The notes under the pieces are model-generated. The model did not search any database. It saw only the letters and a program-made list of their open reading frames with translations, and was not told the origin of the DNA. The position numbers were made by a program, and so were the translations under genes. Shown here piece after piece: positions 1 to 9,574 of a DNA stretch of 64,000 nt; positions within the stretch are counted from its first letter, which is position 1, and each line of letters opens with the position of its first letter. The stretch covers positions 131,443 through 195,442 of the forward strand of contig NZ_MUHA01000006.1 of NCBI RefSeq assembly GCF_002217355.1, in the 5' to 3' direction. The stretch comes from Flavobacterium oncorhynchi (GTDB lineage Bacteria > Bacteroidota > Bacteroidia > Flavobacteriales > Flavobacteriaceae).

Positions 1-25
1 TCTAAAATGAACTTATATGAATAAA

Positions 26-55
26 AAAAAGCATGATAATTACATCATGCTTTTT
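26..55 (-). terminator. Rho-independent terminator of the zinc peptidase gene
   Basis: Perfect 12-bp stem (26-37 pairs with 44-55) built on GCATGAT/ATCATGC with a 6-nt loop. The A-run on the left becomes a U-run on the minus strand. It lies 28 bp past the stop of the peptidase gene. Confidence 0.8.
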
Positions 56-82
56 GGTTGGTTATTATATTTGGTTGGTGTA

Positions 83-934
83 TTATCGAATTTCGTCAAA
101 TGTATTTCCCTGTTTAATATCGCCGGTTCTAAAACCTTTTTTAAACCAGTACATTCTTTGTTCTGATGTACCGTGTGTAAATGAATCAGGAACTACCTGA
201 CCTTGCATTTTGCTCTGTATTGCATCATCTCCAACAGCATTAGCGGCGCTTAAGGCTTCTTCGATATCTCCTTCGTCCAGCGTTTCCTGATTATCATGTG
301 CCCATACTCCGGCATAAAAATCAGCTTGAAGTTCTAGGGCTACCGAAAGTTTATTGGCTTCGGCTTGACTTTTACCTTCTTGTGCCTGATGCATTTTTTC
401 AGAGGTTCCTAGTAATGTTTGCACGTGATGGCCAATTTCATGCGCTATAACATACGCAATTGCAAAATCACCGCCCTCAGCACCAAATTTGGATTTTAGT
501 TCTTCAAAGAAGCCTAAATCCATATATACTTTTTGATCGCCTGGACAATAAAATGGTCCGGATGCTGATGAAGCTCCGCCGCAAGCAGTATTTACAGAGC
601 CTTTAAAAAGCACTAATTTTGGGTTTTTATAAGTCATACCATTTTCGGCAAATATTTTGCCCCAGGAATCTTCAGTTTTAGCCAAGACAGATCTAACAAA
701 ATGTCCCATTTCTTCATCTTCCTTACTTAATGGAGCGGCTGCTTCAGTTTGTGTCTGTTGTCCGCCTTGCATTTGTTCTAAAACCGGAGTGATAAACTGC
801 GCATTTTCACCGCCAAAAACATTTACTAACAAAATAATGATACCGATAATTCCGCCTCCAACGGCTACCTTTCCGCCAGAAATTGATCTTCTGTCTTCAA
901 CGTTATCACTTTCTCTGCTTCCTTTCCATTTCAT
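83..934 (-). CDS. Neutral zinc metallopeptidase (YpfJ/KPN_02809 family)
   Basis: 283-residue membrane-anchored putative zinc metallopeptidase of the neutral zinc metallopeptidase family (PF04228 type). Visible features are a short charged N-terminus, one hydrophobic anchor at about residues 24-40 (GGGIIGIIILLVNVFGG), and the zinc-binding helix HEIGHH at 165-170. A downstream ELQADF segment near residue 201 probably gives the third ligand. Two cysteines in the CGG...YCPGD segment match the family. The length is normal for the family. It is transcribed alone, with its own terminator just downstream. The substrate is unknown even for well-studied homologues. I am confident of the family and make no claim on the role. 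Confidence 0.92.
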   Translation of the reverse strand: MKWKGSRESDNVEDRRSISGGKVAVGGGIIGIIILLVNVFGGENAQFITPVLEQMQGGQQTQTEAAAPLSKEDEEMGHFVRSVLAKTEDSWGKIFAENGMTYKNPKLVLFKGSVNTACGGASSASGPFYCPGDQKVYMDLGFFEELKSKFGAEGGDFAIAYVIAHEIGHHVQTLLGTSEKMHQAQEGKSQAEANKLSVALELQADFYAGVWAHDNQETLDEGDIEEALSAANAVGDDAIQSKMQGQVVPDSFTHGTSEQRMYWFKKGFRTGDIKQGNTFDEIR

Positions 935-1022
935 ACTTTGCTGTTTTTTAAAAAGTTATGTTTGTTGTACGAATTTATATATTTTTTGGGAATTACATGT
1001 TATTGGAGGTAATTTACTTTTT

Positions 1023-4000
1023 TTATTTCAACCATTTTGCCAAAATTTCTTCTACAATACCTTTCATAATAGGCTTTGAGATATAGTCGTTCATTCCTGC
1101 TGTTATGCATTTATTTCGTTCTTCTTTTTCGGCGCCTGCCGTTACGGCAATTATGGGGGTATGCTCTCCCGTTATTGTGCTTCTTATAGCTTTGGTGGTT
1201 TCATATCCATTCATAATTGGCATTTGAATGTCCATAAAAACAAGTGTCGGATTAATGCTTTCGAATTGTTTTACAGCTTCGTAGCCATTTTCACATTCGT
1301 AAATAATAGAATTGCTGTATAAATTTGAAATGATGGTTTTTAGCAGCAGCATATTAACTTTGTTGTCCTCAACGATTAAAAATTTAATTTTCTCATTGTT
1401 TGAACTATTATTAATTTGGTCGTACTCTGAGTTTAAAGTTTTGAGTTTAGTGTTATTTTTTTCTGCCCCGCTTTGATTTCGGGTTTTTAGATTTAAATCG
1501 AAGAAAAAATTACTTCCTTCGCCAATTTTACTTTCCAGCTGCAGTCGGCTGTCCATTAAAGCTAATAGCTGATTGGATATCGTTAATCCCAATCCGGTTC
1601 CTCCAAATTTTCTAGTTGTGGAGCTGTCTGCTTGCGAAAAAGCTTTAAATATTTTTTTCTGATTTTTTTCAAGAATCCCAATTCCTGTATCTATAACAGA
1701 GAAACGCATAATACAATTGTTGTTCTTTGTTTTTTTAACAACAGAAACATTTAGTCTAATAGAGCCTTCATTGGTGAATTTTACGGCGTTTGAAAGCAGA
1801 TTAATTAATATCTGTTTTAATCGGACAATATCTGTCCAGATGTATTTAGGAACTTCTGGATCGATATTTAATTCAAGTTGAAGATTCTTTTGATTAGATT
1901 CAAAAATAATTAAATCAAAAACTTGTCCCAATACTTTTTTAATGTCGTATAAGTCGATAAAAAGTTCAAGTTTTCCGGCTTCAATTTTAGAAAAATCTAG
2001 TATGTCGTTTATGATTTCTAATAAGGAATGGGCAGATTGATTAATAGTTGTGGTATATTTTTCTTGAATTCCTTCGAGTTCAGTTTGCATCAATAAATGC
2101 GTAAAACCAATTATACCATTTAGAGGTGTTCTGATTTCATGTGATATATTAGCAAGAAAATCTGATTTTGATTTGTTTGCAGCTTCAGCCAGTTGTTTTG
2201 CTTTTATGGCATCTTCAGTGACTTTTTTGTTTGTAATGTCAAAATAAATACCTCCTACAAATTCTATTTCGTCTCCTTTTTTTATTACATCACCAAATTC
2301 TTCGATCCAAATATATTCGCCGGTTTTTCTTTTAATTCGGTAAACATTATGAAGCGGAATTCCGTTTTGAAGATTGTGAATTTGATTTTTAATTACTTTT
2401 TCACGATCGTTGTGGTGAATAAGTGATAAAAAAGATAAGTTGTTTTCTATAAATTCAGCTTTAGAATAACCTGTTAAGTTTTTTATTTCGTCGTTTAGGA
2501 AGATTTTGGTAGATATTGCGTCAAATTTTGACAAGTAAACTGTTCCTGGAATATTGTTGGCAATTAACTTAAATTTCTCTTCGCTTTCTAGGATTTTGGC
2601 CTCATTTTGATTTCGCTCGAGAGCTGATGAAATATTATTAGCCAGAACTTGAAAGATGTAAATTTCTTCTTCAGACCATTTTCGTTCAGAAGTGCAGTCG
2701 TCAAAGCCTATAAAGCCAGTAAAAACATCATTAATATACAAGGGCAGAATCAGAATTGATTTTATTTGATTGTCAAGTAAAAGTTGTTTAAAAAAGGTTT
2801 TTTTGAGCTTACGTGTGTACGTTTTCAAAATACTTTTGTTAAGTACAGCTTTATGAATTTCTTTTAAATTGTCTTCTGTTAATTGTTTTAATGGTGTTAT
2901 TTGATGTTCTACACCGTTTCTTGACCACTTGTATTTTTGAGTAAAAGTATTGGTCAGAAAATCTTTTTCATAATAAAACATATGATCTGCTTTTGAGGCT
3001 TTTCCTATTAGATCATATGTTTCCTGAAACATTTCTTCGGTAGATTTGCTAAGTAAAAATTTCTCTGTACAAAGAGAAAGTGCTGAAAGCAGCTGACTTT
3101 TGAATTCTAATTTACGCTCTGCATCTAATCTCATTTGCGATGAAATTGCAAGTGAAATTACATCTGAAATGGTTTTAGCGTAGTTAATGTCTTCATTGTC
3201 CCAATCTCTTTTTTCTTCTGTGCTTTCAAAACAAACTACACCAACCAGTTTTCCGTTCAAGAAAATAGGAACGTCCAGCATTGATTTGATGTTGTTTTTT
3301 GTAAAGTACAGTCTCTGAAATTCTGATGTTTCTAATTTATTAAAAACATCTGGAGCGTTTATGACAACTTTATTTTTTAGCGTTTCAAAATAGATTGGAT
3401 AAGATTCCTGATCTAATATGTTTTTGTCACTTGGACTTTGATTGTCGCCGCTGAATAAGTTTTTGCAAGTAATTAAGTCTTTTCGGTATTTCCAGAAGCT
3501 GACTCTGTTTGATTTGCTTACTATCGATGCTTCTTTGATAATGTAGTCAAGAACTGTGTTTAAATTGTGGTATTTGCTAAAGTCAGCAGTTGATAGTTTT
3601 TTTGTAGAGTTATTGTATGCTTCAATTTTTTCGAGACGTCTTTTTTTCTCGTTTTCAGCATTTTTAGTTTCGGTAATATCTCTTGCAATTCCGGCATAAC
3701 CAGTTGTTTGACCTAAATCATTTTTACGGATAATAATATTTTGAGAAATCCATATTTCTTGCCCGTTTTTCTTTAGAATAGGAATCTCGATTGTAGGGAA
3801 TTTGTTTTCGTTGACTACAATATTTTCATAAAAATCTACGGCGGTTATTGAGTGGCTTTCGTGAATAAAATTTGAATAATGGTGTTTTAATATTTCATTT
3901 TCGGTGTAGCCTAGAAGTGTGTAAGCAAATTCATTTATGAATGTAAAATTACCGTCGGCATCAATTTCAAAAATAATATCTCTTGCTGTCTGAATTAGGT

Positions 4001-5075
4001 TTTTGTATTGGTCTTGTACGTTAAATTGTTCAGTAACGTCCTGTCCGATACTTATAATTAGATCTTCAGTAAATTTTTTATCTTTCCATTGAATGTGTTT
4101 GTATTCGCCGTTTTTACTTTTCAGCTTCCATGTATAAGTTTTGTTTTCTTCCCGATCAAGTATCGGTTCTTTTTCATTTTGCTGGTTTTCTTTTGCAAAG
4201 TGCCAAAAATTTAAGCCAATAACTTCTTCTGGCTGATATCCCAAAATAGAAGAAATGGTCTCGCTGCAAAATAGTATTTTGCCTTTTTGGTTTGTTGCAA
4301 TTGTTAAAGAACTTCCTTTTTGAACAATTTCATTTGCAAATCTATAGTTGTCATCATTGTTTGATAAAACGGCATATTTTACATGATTAACAATGAAAAT
4401 TAAAATGCAAAAATTAATTAATAGAACAGAAGATTTTATTGGAATTAAATGAAAAGAAACGGTCGCAAGAAGAAATATAAACGTTAGGCCTACAAAAAAC
4501 CAATATATTTTTATTGGTTTTAAAATGTTGTACGAGAAGAAAAAGGAAATTAAAAAAACAATAACAGGAACAACATCGGTACTGAGGCGAACAATATTAT
4601 AACATACATAGCTTATGTATATAAAAAAGCAAGTAATAAATATGTTTTGAATTTTGTCGCGCAGCCATTTTATTTTGTCTACCAGCAGATAAATGAATAA
4701 AACGAAGAATCCAATCGAAACATTTGTTACTAATAAGCTTTTCGGGCGGATTTTGAAAATCTCATTAATGATCTCGATTACAATAACCGCAATTCCAAAA
4801 AATAAAATGTAAAGCTGATATTCTTTTTTAGCTGTTTCGGCTTCTTTTGTTTTTTCAATAAAATACCCAATTTTAGTTTTAATTTTAAAAAACTGGTAGA
4901 TTAATAATGCTAAAAAAGCAGCTAATGAAAGTCCGAGTATAATAAGTTTTGGACTATTGAAAAAAATAAGATCTAAACTGAGAGCGTATGATTTTGTCAT
5001 GATTGATTTCAGAGAATTACCAAAAGTGGTAATTCCTGAAATCAGTACATTGAAAAAACTATAGCTTTCTGTCAT
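1023..5075 (-). CDS. Hybrid sensor histidine kinase, multi-TM, three PAS, two GAF, kinase core and receiver
   Basis: The open frame reaches 5123, but I prefer the ATG at 5075 (MTESYSF) because the terminator hairpin of the preceding gene covers 5113-5163. That gives 1350 residues. In order (long-frame numbering): about eight hydrophobic segments in the first 260 residues, two PAS domains at about 265-490, two GAF-like domains at about 500-850, a third PAS at about 860-985, and HisKA with the H-box SHEIRTPLNG (His near 993). HATPase_c follows with DTGIGI and GGTGLGL, then a receiver domain with FMDIQMP (Asp near 1299) and a terminal KP motif. The family autophosphorylates and passes phosphate to its own receiver. 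There is no DNA-binding domain, so output must go through another protein, perhaps a phosphotransfer protein. The input signal is unknown. Confidence 0.9.
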   Translation of the reverse strand: MTESYSFFNVLISGITTFGNSLKSIMTKSYALSLDLIFFNSPKLIILGLSLAAFLALLIYQFFKIKTKIGYFIEKTKEAETAKKEYQLYILFFGIAVIVIEIINEIFKIRPKSLLVTNVSIGFFVLFIYLLVDKIKWLRDKIQNIFITCFFIYISYVCYNIVRLSTDVVPVIVFLISFFFSYNILKPIKIYWFFVGLTFIFLLATVSFHLIPIKSSVLLINFCILIFIVNHVKYAVLSNNDDNYRFANEIVQKGSSLTIATNQKGKILFCSETISSILGYQPEEVIGLNFWHFAKENQQNEKEPILDREENKTYTWKLKSKNGEYKHIQWKDKKFTEDLIISIGQDVTEQFNVQDQYKNLIQTARDIIFEIDADGNFTFINEFAYTLLGYTENEILKHHYSNFIHESHSITAVDFYENIVVNENKFPTIEIPILKKNGQEIWISQNIIIRKNDLGQTTGYAGIARDITETKNAENEKKRRLEKIEAYNNSTKKLSTADFSKYHNLNTVLDYIIKEASIVSKSNRVSFWKYRKDLITCKNLFSGDNQSPSDKNILDQESYPIYFETLKNKVVINAPDVFNKLETSEFQRLYFTKNNIKSMLDVPIFLNGKLVGVVCFESTEEKRDWDNEDINYAKTISDVISLAISSQMRLDAERKLEFKSQLLSALSLCTEKFLLSKSTEEMFQETYDLIGKASKADHMFYYEKDFLTNTFTQKYKWSRNGVEHQITPLKQLTEDNLKEIHKAVLNKSILKTYTRKLKKTFFKQLLLDNQIKSILILPLYINDVFTGFIGFDDCTSERKWSEEEIYIFQVLANNISSALERNQNEAKILESEEKFKLIANNIPGTVYLSKFDAISTKIFLNDEIKNLTGYSKAEFIENNLSFLSLIHHNDREKVIKNQIHNLQNGIPLHNVYRIKRKTGEYIWIEEFGDVIKKGDEIEFVGGIYFDITNKKVTEDAIKAKQLAEAANKSKSDFLANISHEIRTPLNGIIGFTHLLMQTELEGIQEKYTTTINQSAHSLLEIINDILDFSKIEAGKLELFIDLYDIKKVLGQVFDLIIFESNQKNLQLELNIDPEVPKYIWTDIVRLKQILINLLSNAVKFTNEGSIRLNVSVVKKTKNNNCIMRFSVIDTGIGILEKNQKKIFKAFSQADSSTTRKFGGTGLGLTISNQLLALMDSRLQLESKIGEGSNFFFDLNLKTRNQSGAEKNNTKLKTLNSEYDQINNSSNNEKIKFLIVEDNKVNMLLLKTIISNLYSNSIIYECENGYEAVKQFESINPTLVFMDIQMPIMNGYETTKAIRSTITGEHTPIIAVTAGAEKEERNKCITAGMNDYISKPIMKGIVEEILAKWLK

Positions 5076-5112
5076 AGATTTTGAGAGAGTTAGTTTTCGT
5101 AAACAACATTTT

Positions 5113-5163
5113 AAAAAATTCAAATAAAAAGACCTGTTTGAACTCTTTTTATTTGAATTTTTT
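5113..5163 (-). terminator. Terminator after the 5.2-kb membrane protein gene
   Basis: Perfect 19-bp inverted repeat (5113-5131 with 5145-5163), 13-nt loop, A/T-rich ends giving U-runs on either strand. It lies directly after the stop at 5169 and would sit inside the kinase gene if that gene began at 5123, which supports the shorter kinase start at 5075. Confidence 0.65.
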
Positions 5164-5168
5164 GTTTT

Positions 5169-5963
5169 TTATTCGAAATCTGATTGTCCTATAGAATCAA
5201 TTGAATCTTGCTCTTCTTCTTCGCTGAAAATTGAAAAATAAGTCGCATAGGTAATTGATGTATTAAAAACAGCTGTAAAAATAACACCAACACAACAAGC
5301 TACAAGACCTACTAATGATCCAAGAAATCCAATTATAAATAGGCAAAATATTATAACAGGGTTTTTAGTTACCAAGATTATACTTGATTTAATAGCATCT
5401 ATGGCTTTTAAATTTCCAAAAATGATTAGTGGAATTGTAAAAAAGGTGAAAAAATTGATGAATAAAGAAACTCCTGTTCCTAAATATCCTAAGCCTAAGC
5501 TTTCTGTAGAGTAAGAGATTCCATTAGTAACAAGCCCTATAATAAAAGCAACTGCAAACAATTGAAGAAAATAAGGAGCTCTATAATAAGTGAAAATTGT
5601 TGAAACATTAAATTCTTCATCTTTATCTGCACAATCAGCCATTTTTAAGAATCCTGCGCCCAAAGGAGCAAATACAGCTGTAACTGCAGCAAGTGAAACA
5701 GCAGTTACTACTTGTTGAATGTAGCTTAAGTTTTGAATTTGAAAATTTTCTAAGAAATTCTCAGATAAGCTTTTAACGCCATAAAAAGTTACAGCTAATC
5801 CCATAATTACAATTACTACTACGACTGAAAATACTAGAATTATAAGCCCGGAATACAATGCAATTTTTTTGAAATTTTCAAGGGCATAGTTGAAAATAGT
5901 CGAAAAATCTATTGAATAGCCATTTTTTTTGATGTCTTCAATTTGGTCAAGTGTAGCTTTCAT
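5169..5963 (-). CDS. Integral membrane protein of unknown function
   Basis: 264 residues. I do not recognise a named family. A charged N-terminal stretch of about 30 residues (MKATLDQIEDIKKNGYSIDF) is followed by about five or six hydrophobic segments near 37-62, 85-107, 130-150, 163-183 and 203-235. The C-terminus is acidic (SEEEEQDSIDSIGQSDFE). The layout, with a repeated fold of long hydrophobic helices and a cytosolic tail, resembles DUF4013/DUF975-type glycerophosphoryl-like membrane proteins often seen in Bacteroidota, but this is only a resemblance. It is preceded by about 110 bp of non-coding DNA and followed by a strong hairpin, so it is probably monocistronic. Confidence 0.8.
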   Translation of the reverse strand: MKATLDQIEDIKKNGYSIDFSTIFNYALENFKKIALYSGLIILVFSVVVVIVIMGLAVTFYGVKSLSENFLENFQIQNLSYIQQVVTAVSLAAVTAVFAPLGAGFLKMADCADKDEEFNVSTIFTYYRAPYFLQLFAVAFIIGLVTNGISYSTESLGLGYLGTGVSLFINFFTFFTIPLIIFGNLKAIDAIKSSIILVTKNPVIIFCLFIIGFLGSLVGLVACCVGVIFTAVFNTSITYATYFSIFSEEEEQDSIDSIGQSDFE

Positions 5964-6074
5964 TTTAAGAGTAAAATTGTTAAATATAGTTTGTGTTTGG
6001 TACCATAATAGTCAATGGTAAATATAGTATATTTAATCAATTTCGTCTAAAAATCCTAAAATTGTTTTTGCTTC

Positions 6075-7403
6075 TTAAATCCAGCTTAATACCCTTTTTA
6101 TTGAAGCTAATTTGTCTTTGTATGGAGCGTAGCGCATAGGTAAATCAAGCCAGTTTGCTTTTTTTACAATTGCTTTATGATGAGAGAAAGTATCAAAACT
6201 CATTTGACCATGATAAGCCCCGATGCCGCTGTGCCCGACACCGCCAAAAGGAAGTCTTTTGTTCGAAAAATGAATTACAGTGTCGTTGATGCATCCGCCT
6301 CCAAAAGAATAGCTTGTGATCATTTTTTTTGCAAAAGATTTATCGTCGCTAAAAACATAAAATGCGAGAGGTTTTTCGTAACGACTGATTACGTTATGAA
6401 TGTCGTCTTCAGTCTCATAAACAAGAATTGGCAAAATTGGACCAAAAATTTCTTCGCTCATTACTGGGCTGTCTAAACTTGGTTCTTCAATTAGGGTAGG
6501 AGATATGTAAAGCTTGTCGGCATTAGTTTCACCTCCAAAAATTACTTTATCACGTTCAATCATTTGATCTAAGCGAACCCAGTTTTTTGTATTAATAATA
6601 CGTGCAAAATCTGGAGATTTGTCCATTTTTTTACCGTAAGCTTTTATGATTTCTTCCATTAAGAAAGTAATGAAATTTACTTTCATGTTTTTTTGAATCA
6701 AAATATAATCTGGTGCAATACAAGTTTGTCCCGCATTAATGAATTTTCCCCAGACAATTCGCTTTGCTGCAAGTTTTAGATTGGCAGTTTCATCAATAAT
6801 ACAAGGGTTTTTCCCACCCAGTTCAAGAGTTACGGGAGTAAGATTTTCGGCTGCAGCCTTGGCAATAACTTTTCCAACAGTAACGCTGCCGGTAAAGAAA
6901 ATATAATCCCAGCGTTTTGCTAGTAATTTATTAGAAACTTCTATACCGCCCTCAAAAACTTCGACATGATTAATATGGAAAGTCTTTTCAATAAGTTTTG
7001 CAATTATTGCAGAAGTATGCGGAGTAAGTTCTGATGGTTTTAAAACAACTCTGTTTCCTGCTGCAACGGCAGCAATAAGCGGACATAAAGCTAATTGAAA
7101 GGGATAATTCCAAGGAGCAATAACCAGTACATTTCCGTAAGGTTCTTTATAGATATAATCTGTAGAAGGAAAATTAAGCAGAGAAGGAAAAACTCGTTTT
7201 GGTTCTGCCCAAGTATTAATATTTTTGATCGTATCTTTTAGTTCTGAAATGACATAATTTGTCTCTGTCAGGACAGCTTCAAATTCCGGCTTTTTAAAGT
7301 CATCGTACAAAGCTTGTACAATTAAATCTTCGCTTTTTTGAATGTTATACAATAACTTTTTGAGCGTTTCTTTTCTGTACCCGATGTCGTTTTTATAGTC
7401 CAT
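6075..7403 (-). CDS. Aldehyde dehydrogenase, class 3-like
   Basis: 442-residue NAD(P)-dependent aldehyde dehydrogenase that should oxidise fatty or aromatic aldehydes to acids. The Rossmann segment has FFTGSVTVGK. The general base Glu lies in ELGGKNPCI (near 194) and the catalytic Cys in GQTCIAPDY (near 226). The cofactor and substrate region EEIFGPILP is intact. The length of about 440 residues and the lack of an N-terminal extension fit the class 3 / fatty aldehyde branch (ALDH3) and not the 480-500 residue classes. Hydrophobic residues near the C-terminus do not form a clear anchor. It stands between unrelated genes with gaps of 111 and 74 bp, so context does not identify the substrate. 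Confidence 0.92.
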   Translation of the reverse strand: MDYKNDIGYRKETLKKLLYNIQKSEDLIVQALYDDFKKPEFEAVLTETNYVISELKDTIKNINTWAEPKRVFPSLLNFPSTDYIYKEPYGNVLVIAPWNYPFQLALCPLIAAVAAGNRVVLKPSELTPHTSAIIAKLIEKTFHINHVEVFEGGIEVSNKLLAKRWDYIFFTGSVTVGKVIAKAAAENLTPVTLELGGKNPCIIDETANLKLAAKRIVWGKFINAGQTCIAPDYILIQKNMKVNFITFLMEEIIKAYGKKMDKSPDFARIINTKNWVRLDQMIERDKVIFGGETNADKLYISPTLIEEPSLDSPVMSEEIFGPILPILVYETEDDIHNVISRYEKPLAFYVFSDDKSFAKKMITSYSFGGGCINDTVIHFSNKRLPFGGVGHSGIGAYHGQMSFDTFSHHKAIVKKANWLDLPMRYAPYKDKLASIKRVLSWI

Positions 7404-7477
7404 TTTATGATCAGCTTATTTTTCTCTATGCAAGTTAATCGATAAAATTTAAAAAATTAACAATTATATCATAAAAA

Positions 7478-8167
7478 TCAAATGGCATTCCAAACCGTTT
7501 CGTCAGGTGTTGGCGCTATGATAGTTATGTTTTCTTTTGATACAGGATGAATAAAAACCAATTTTCTGGCATGAAGATGAATACCTCCGTCAGGATTACT
7601 TCGGTCAAAACCATATTTTAAATCACCTTTTATTGGAGATCCAATTGCGGATAATTGTGCACGAATTTGATGATGACGTCCTGTATGAAGATTAATTTCC
7701 AGCGCCGTATAATTTTGAAGTTCTTTGATTATTTTATAATCTAAACTAGCCAGTTTGCTGTCTGAAACTTCTTTTAAATGGGCTTTTGAAGTGTTATTTT
7801 TTTCGTTTCTTTTTAAATAATGAACCAATTTAGCAGACGCTTCTTGAGGTTTGTTTTTTACAACTGCCCAATACGTTTTTTGAGTTTCACGATTACTGAA
7901 CAATTCGTTCATTCGAGACAATGCTTTACTGGTTCTCGCAAAAACAACAATACCAGTTGTGGGACGATCTAAACGATGAATCACACCCAAAAAAACATCT
8001 CCAGGTTTATTGTATTTGTCTTTTATGTATTCTTTTACAATATCAGATAATGGTTTATCTCCCGTTTTATCGCCTTGAACAATATCGCCTACGCGCTTAT
8101 TAACTACAATAATGTGATTGTCTTCGTGAAGAACTTGGAGATTGTTTTTATCTGAAATAATTTTCAT
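7478..8167 (-). CDS. RluA-family RNA pseudouridine synthase
   Basis: 229 residues. It isomerises uridine to pseudouridine in rRNA or tRNA. The catalytic motif HRLDRPTTG is at 64-72 with the active Asp at 67. The later ELNLHTGR-type segment (LEINLHTGRHHQIRAQL) and the closing KLVFIHP strand are present. There is no S4 RNA-binding domain in front, so it resembles the short RluA/TruC/RluC-like single-domain forms. The target uridine cannot be read from the sequence. The gene is followed by the aldehyde dehydrogenase gene after 74 bp and preceded by a repeat-rich spacer. Confidence 0.93.
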   Translation of the reverse strand: MKIISDKNNLQVLHEDNHIIVVNKRVGDIVQGDKTGDKPLSDIVKEYIKDKYNKPGDVFLGVIHRLDRPTTGIVVFARTSKALSRMNELFSNRETQKTYWAVVKNKPQEASAKLVHYLKRNEKNNTSKAHLKEVSDSKLASLDYKIIKELQNYTALEINLHTGRHHQIRAQLSAIGSPIKGDLKYGFDRSNPDGGIHLHARKLVFIHPVSKENITIIAPTPDETVWNAI

Positions 8168-8258
8168 AATTAGACTGGCTTAGACTGCTTAGATTTTTAG
8201 ACTGACTTAGATTTCTTAGACTTTAGATTGACTTGGACTTCTTAAATTTTAGTTTTTT
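8168..8258. repeat. Degenerate TTAGACT repeat cluster, left flank of the four-helix-bundle gene
   Basis: The spacer is almost wholly made of imperfect copies of a TTAGACT(T/G) unit, such as TTAGACTGGCTTAGACTGC and TTAGACTGACTTAGA. The same unit appears on the other side of the neighbouring gene (8630-8705), partly in inverted orientation. Confidence 0.7.
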
Positions 8259-8609
8259 TTACAATAAAGTTGCTCTAAACCTAGAAGTCATTTTAGTGAT
8301 TTCTTCTAGCATATTAATTAGTTCTGTTGTGTTTTCTTCATTTAGAAAGCCTAAATCAGATGAAATCAAAAGTTGAGTTTCAACTTCATAAGCAGATCCA
8401 ATTGCAATTTCTAAAAATCTAGCAAAATCTTTATTCGAATTTCTCGAAGAACCTTCAGCTATATTTGAAGGAATGGATACAGCTGCTCTTCTTAATTGAT
8501 TAATTATTCCAAACTTTTCATCATTAGGAAAAGTTGATGTTATTGAATATATTTTAGAACAAAATAATCTACTTTTTTTCCAAATCAAAAGTTCTTTGAA
8601 TTGATGCAT
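8259..8609 (-). CDS. Four-helix bundle protein (TIGR02436 / S23-like)
   Basis: 116 residues, helical. The motif SIPSNIAEGSSRNSNKDFARFLEIAIGS is characteristic in position (about 52-79; I quote only key residues: SIPSNIAEG, then FLxIAxGSAYE). This family was first seen as the protein encoded in intervening sequences of 23S rRNA genes. Free-standing copies are abundant in Bacteroidota, where their function is unknown. A pentameric four-helix structure is known for the family. Here the gene is not in an rRNA gene but lies between panB and an RluA-type gene, closely wrapped by short TTAGACT/AGTCTAA repeats. That layout suggests the gene and its flanking repeats moved as a unit, though this is inference. 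Confidence 0.9.
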   Translation of the reverse strand: MHQFKELLIWKKSRLFCSKIYSITSTFPNDEKFGIINQLRRAAVSIPSNIAEGSSRNSNKDFARFLEIAIGSAYEVETQLLISSDLGFLNEENTTELINMLEEITKMTSRFRATLL

Positions 8610-8629
8610 AATTTTAGATTTATATATTT

Positions 8630-8705
8630 CTAGACTTCTTAGATTTTTAAAAGAATGAAAATTTCTAAGAAGTCTAGAATCTAAGAAGTCTAAGATAGTC
8701 TAGAC
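8630..8705. repeat. Inverted and direct repeats, right flank of the four-helix-bundle gene
   Basis: A perfect 14-bp inverted repeat CTAGACTTCTTAGA (8630-8643) / TCTAAGAAGTCTAG (8664-8677) is followed at once by a direct copy TCTAAGAAGTCTA (8680-8692). A TAGTCTAGAC remnant runs into the panB stop. The unit matches the repeat cluster on the left flank at 8168-8258. Confidence 0.8.
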
Positions 8706-9524
8706 TTAATATTGTTCATTAGAATTTGGGAAATCACTAGACTTAACATCGGCTGCATATTGACCAATAGCTGTTGTCATTTCTTCGTATAAATTTAAGT
8801 AACGACGTAAAAAGCGCGGACTAAATTCGTTGTTCATTCCTAACATATCGTGGATAACTAAAACTTGTCCGTCAACACCTCCTCCAGCACCAATTCCTAT
8901 AACTGGAATTGAAATACTTTCAGCTACTTTTTTAGCTAAATCGGCTGGGATTTTCTCCAGAACAACTCCAAAACAACCAATTCTCTCCAGCATTTTAGCA
9001 TCTTCAATTAATTTTTCTGCTTCAGCATCTTCTTTTGCGCGAACGCTGTAAGTTCCAAATTTATAAATTGACTGAGGAGTTAAACCCAAATGTCCCATAA
9101 CTGGAATACCTGCGTTAAGTATTTTTTTAATTGATTCTTTAATTTCTTTTCCGCCTTCAAGTTTTACTGCATGTCCTCCGCTTTCTTTCATAATTCTGAT
9201 AGAAGAACGTAAAGCTTCTTTTGGGTCAGATTGGTAGCTTCCAAAAGGTAAATCTACTACAACCAAAGCTCTTTCGACAGCACGAACTACAGACGAAGCA
9301 TGATAGATCATTTGGTCTAAAGTAATTGGCAAAGTCGTTTCGTGACCCGCCATAACGTTTGATGCAGAATCACCCACTAAAATCACATCGACTCCTGCGG
9401 TATCAACAATTTTAGCCATTGTATAATCATAAGCAGTAAGCATAGAGATTTTTTCTCCGTTGCTTTTCATTTCTATTAACGACTTTGTTGTGATTCTTTT
9501 ATAATCTTTTTTTGCTACTGACAT
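8706..9524 (-). CDS. panB: 3-methyl-2-oxobutanoate hydroxymethyltransferase
   Basis: First committed step of pantothenate synthesis: transfers a hydroxymethyl group from 5,10-methylene-tetrahydrofolate to 2-oxoisovalerate to give ketopantoate. The open frame extends to 9581, but the ATG at 9524 ([20 protein letters not shown]) gives 272 residues, the usual PanB length, and avoids overlap with the upstream gene. Family motifs are clear: [34 protein letters not shown] (Mg-binding Asp), AVKLEGG and [14 protein letters not shown]. Further on are [27 protein letters not shown] and the C-terminal PRF segment. panC and panD are not in the window, so the pathway genes are dispersed. Confidence 0.96.
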   Translation of the reverse strand: MSVAKKDYKRITTKSLIEMKSNGEKISMLTAYDYTMAKIVDTAGVDVILVGDSASNVMAGHETTLPITLDQMIYHASSVVRAVERALVVVDLPFGSYQSDPKEALRSSIRIMKESGGHAVKLEGGKEIKESIKKILNAGIPVMGHLGLTPQSIYKFGTYSVRAKEDAEAEKLIEDAKMLERIGCFGVVLEKIPADLAKKVAESISIPVIGIGAGGGVDGQVLVIHDMLGMNNEFSPRFLRRYLNLYEEMTTAIGQYAADVKSSDFPNSNEQY

Positions 9525-9574
9525 TTTATTTTTTTTTGATGATGTAAAAGTATTGAATAATTGTAAATTGAGAA

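Noticed and set aside
657..1079. 140-residue plus-strand frame over the zinc peptidase gene
   Set aside because: Cys/Phe-rich antisense shadow of a well-supported gene.
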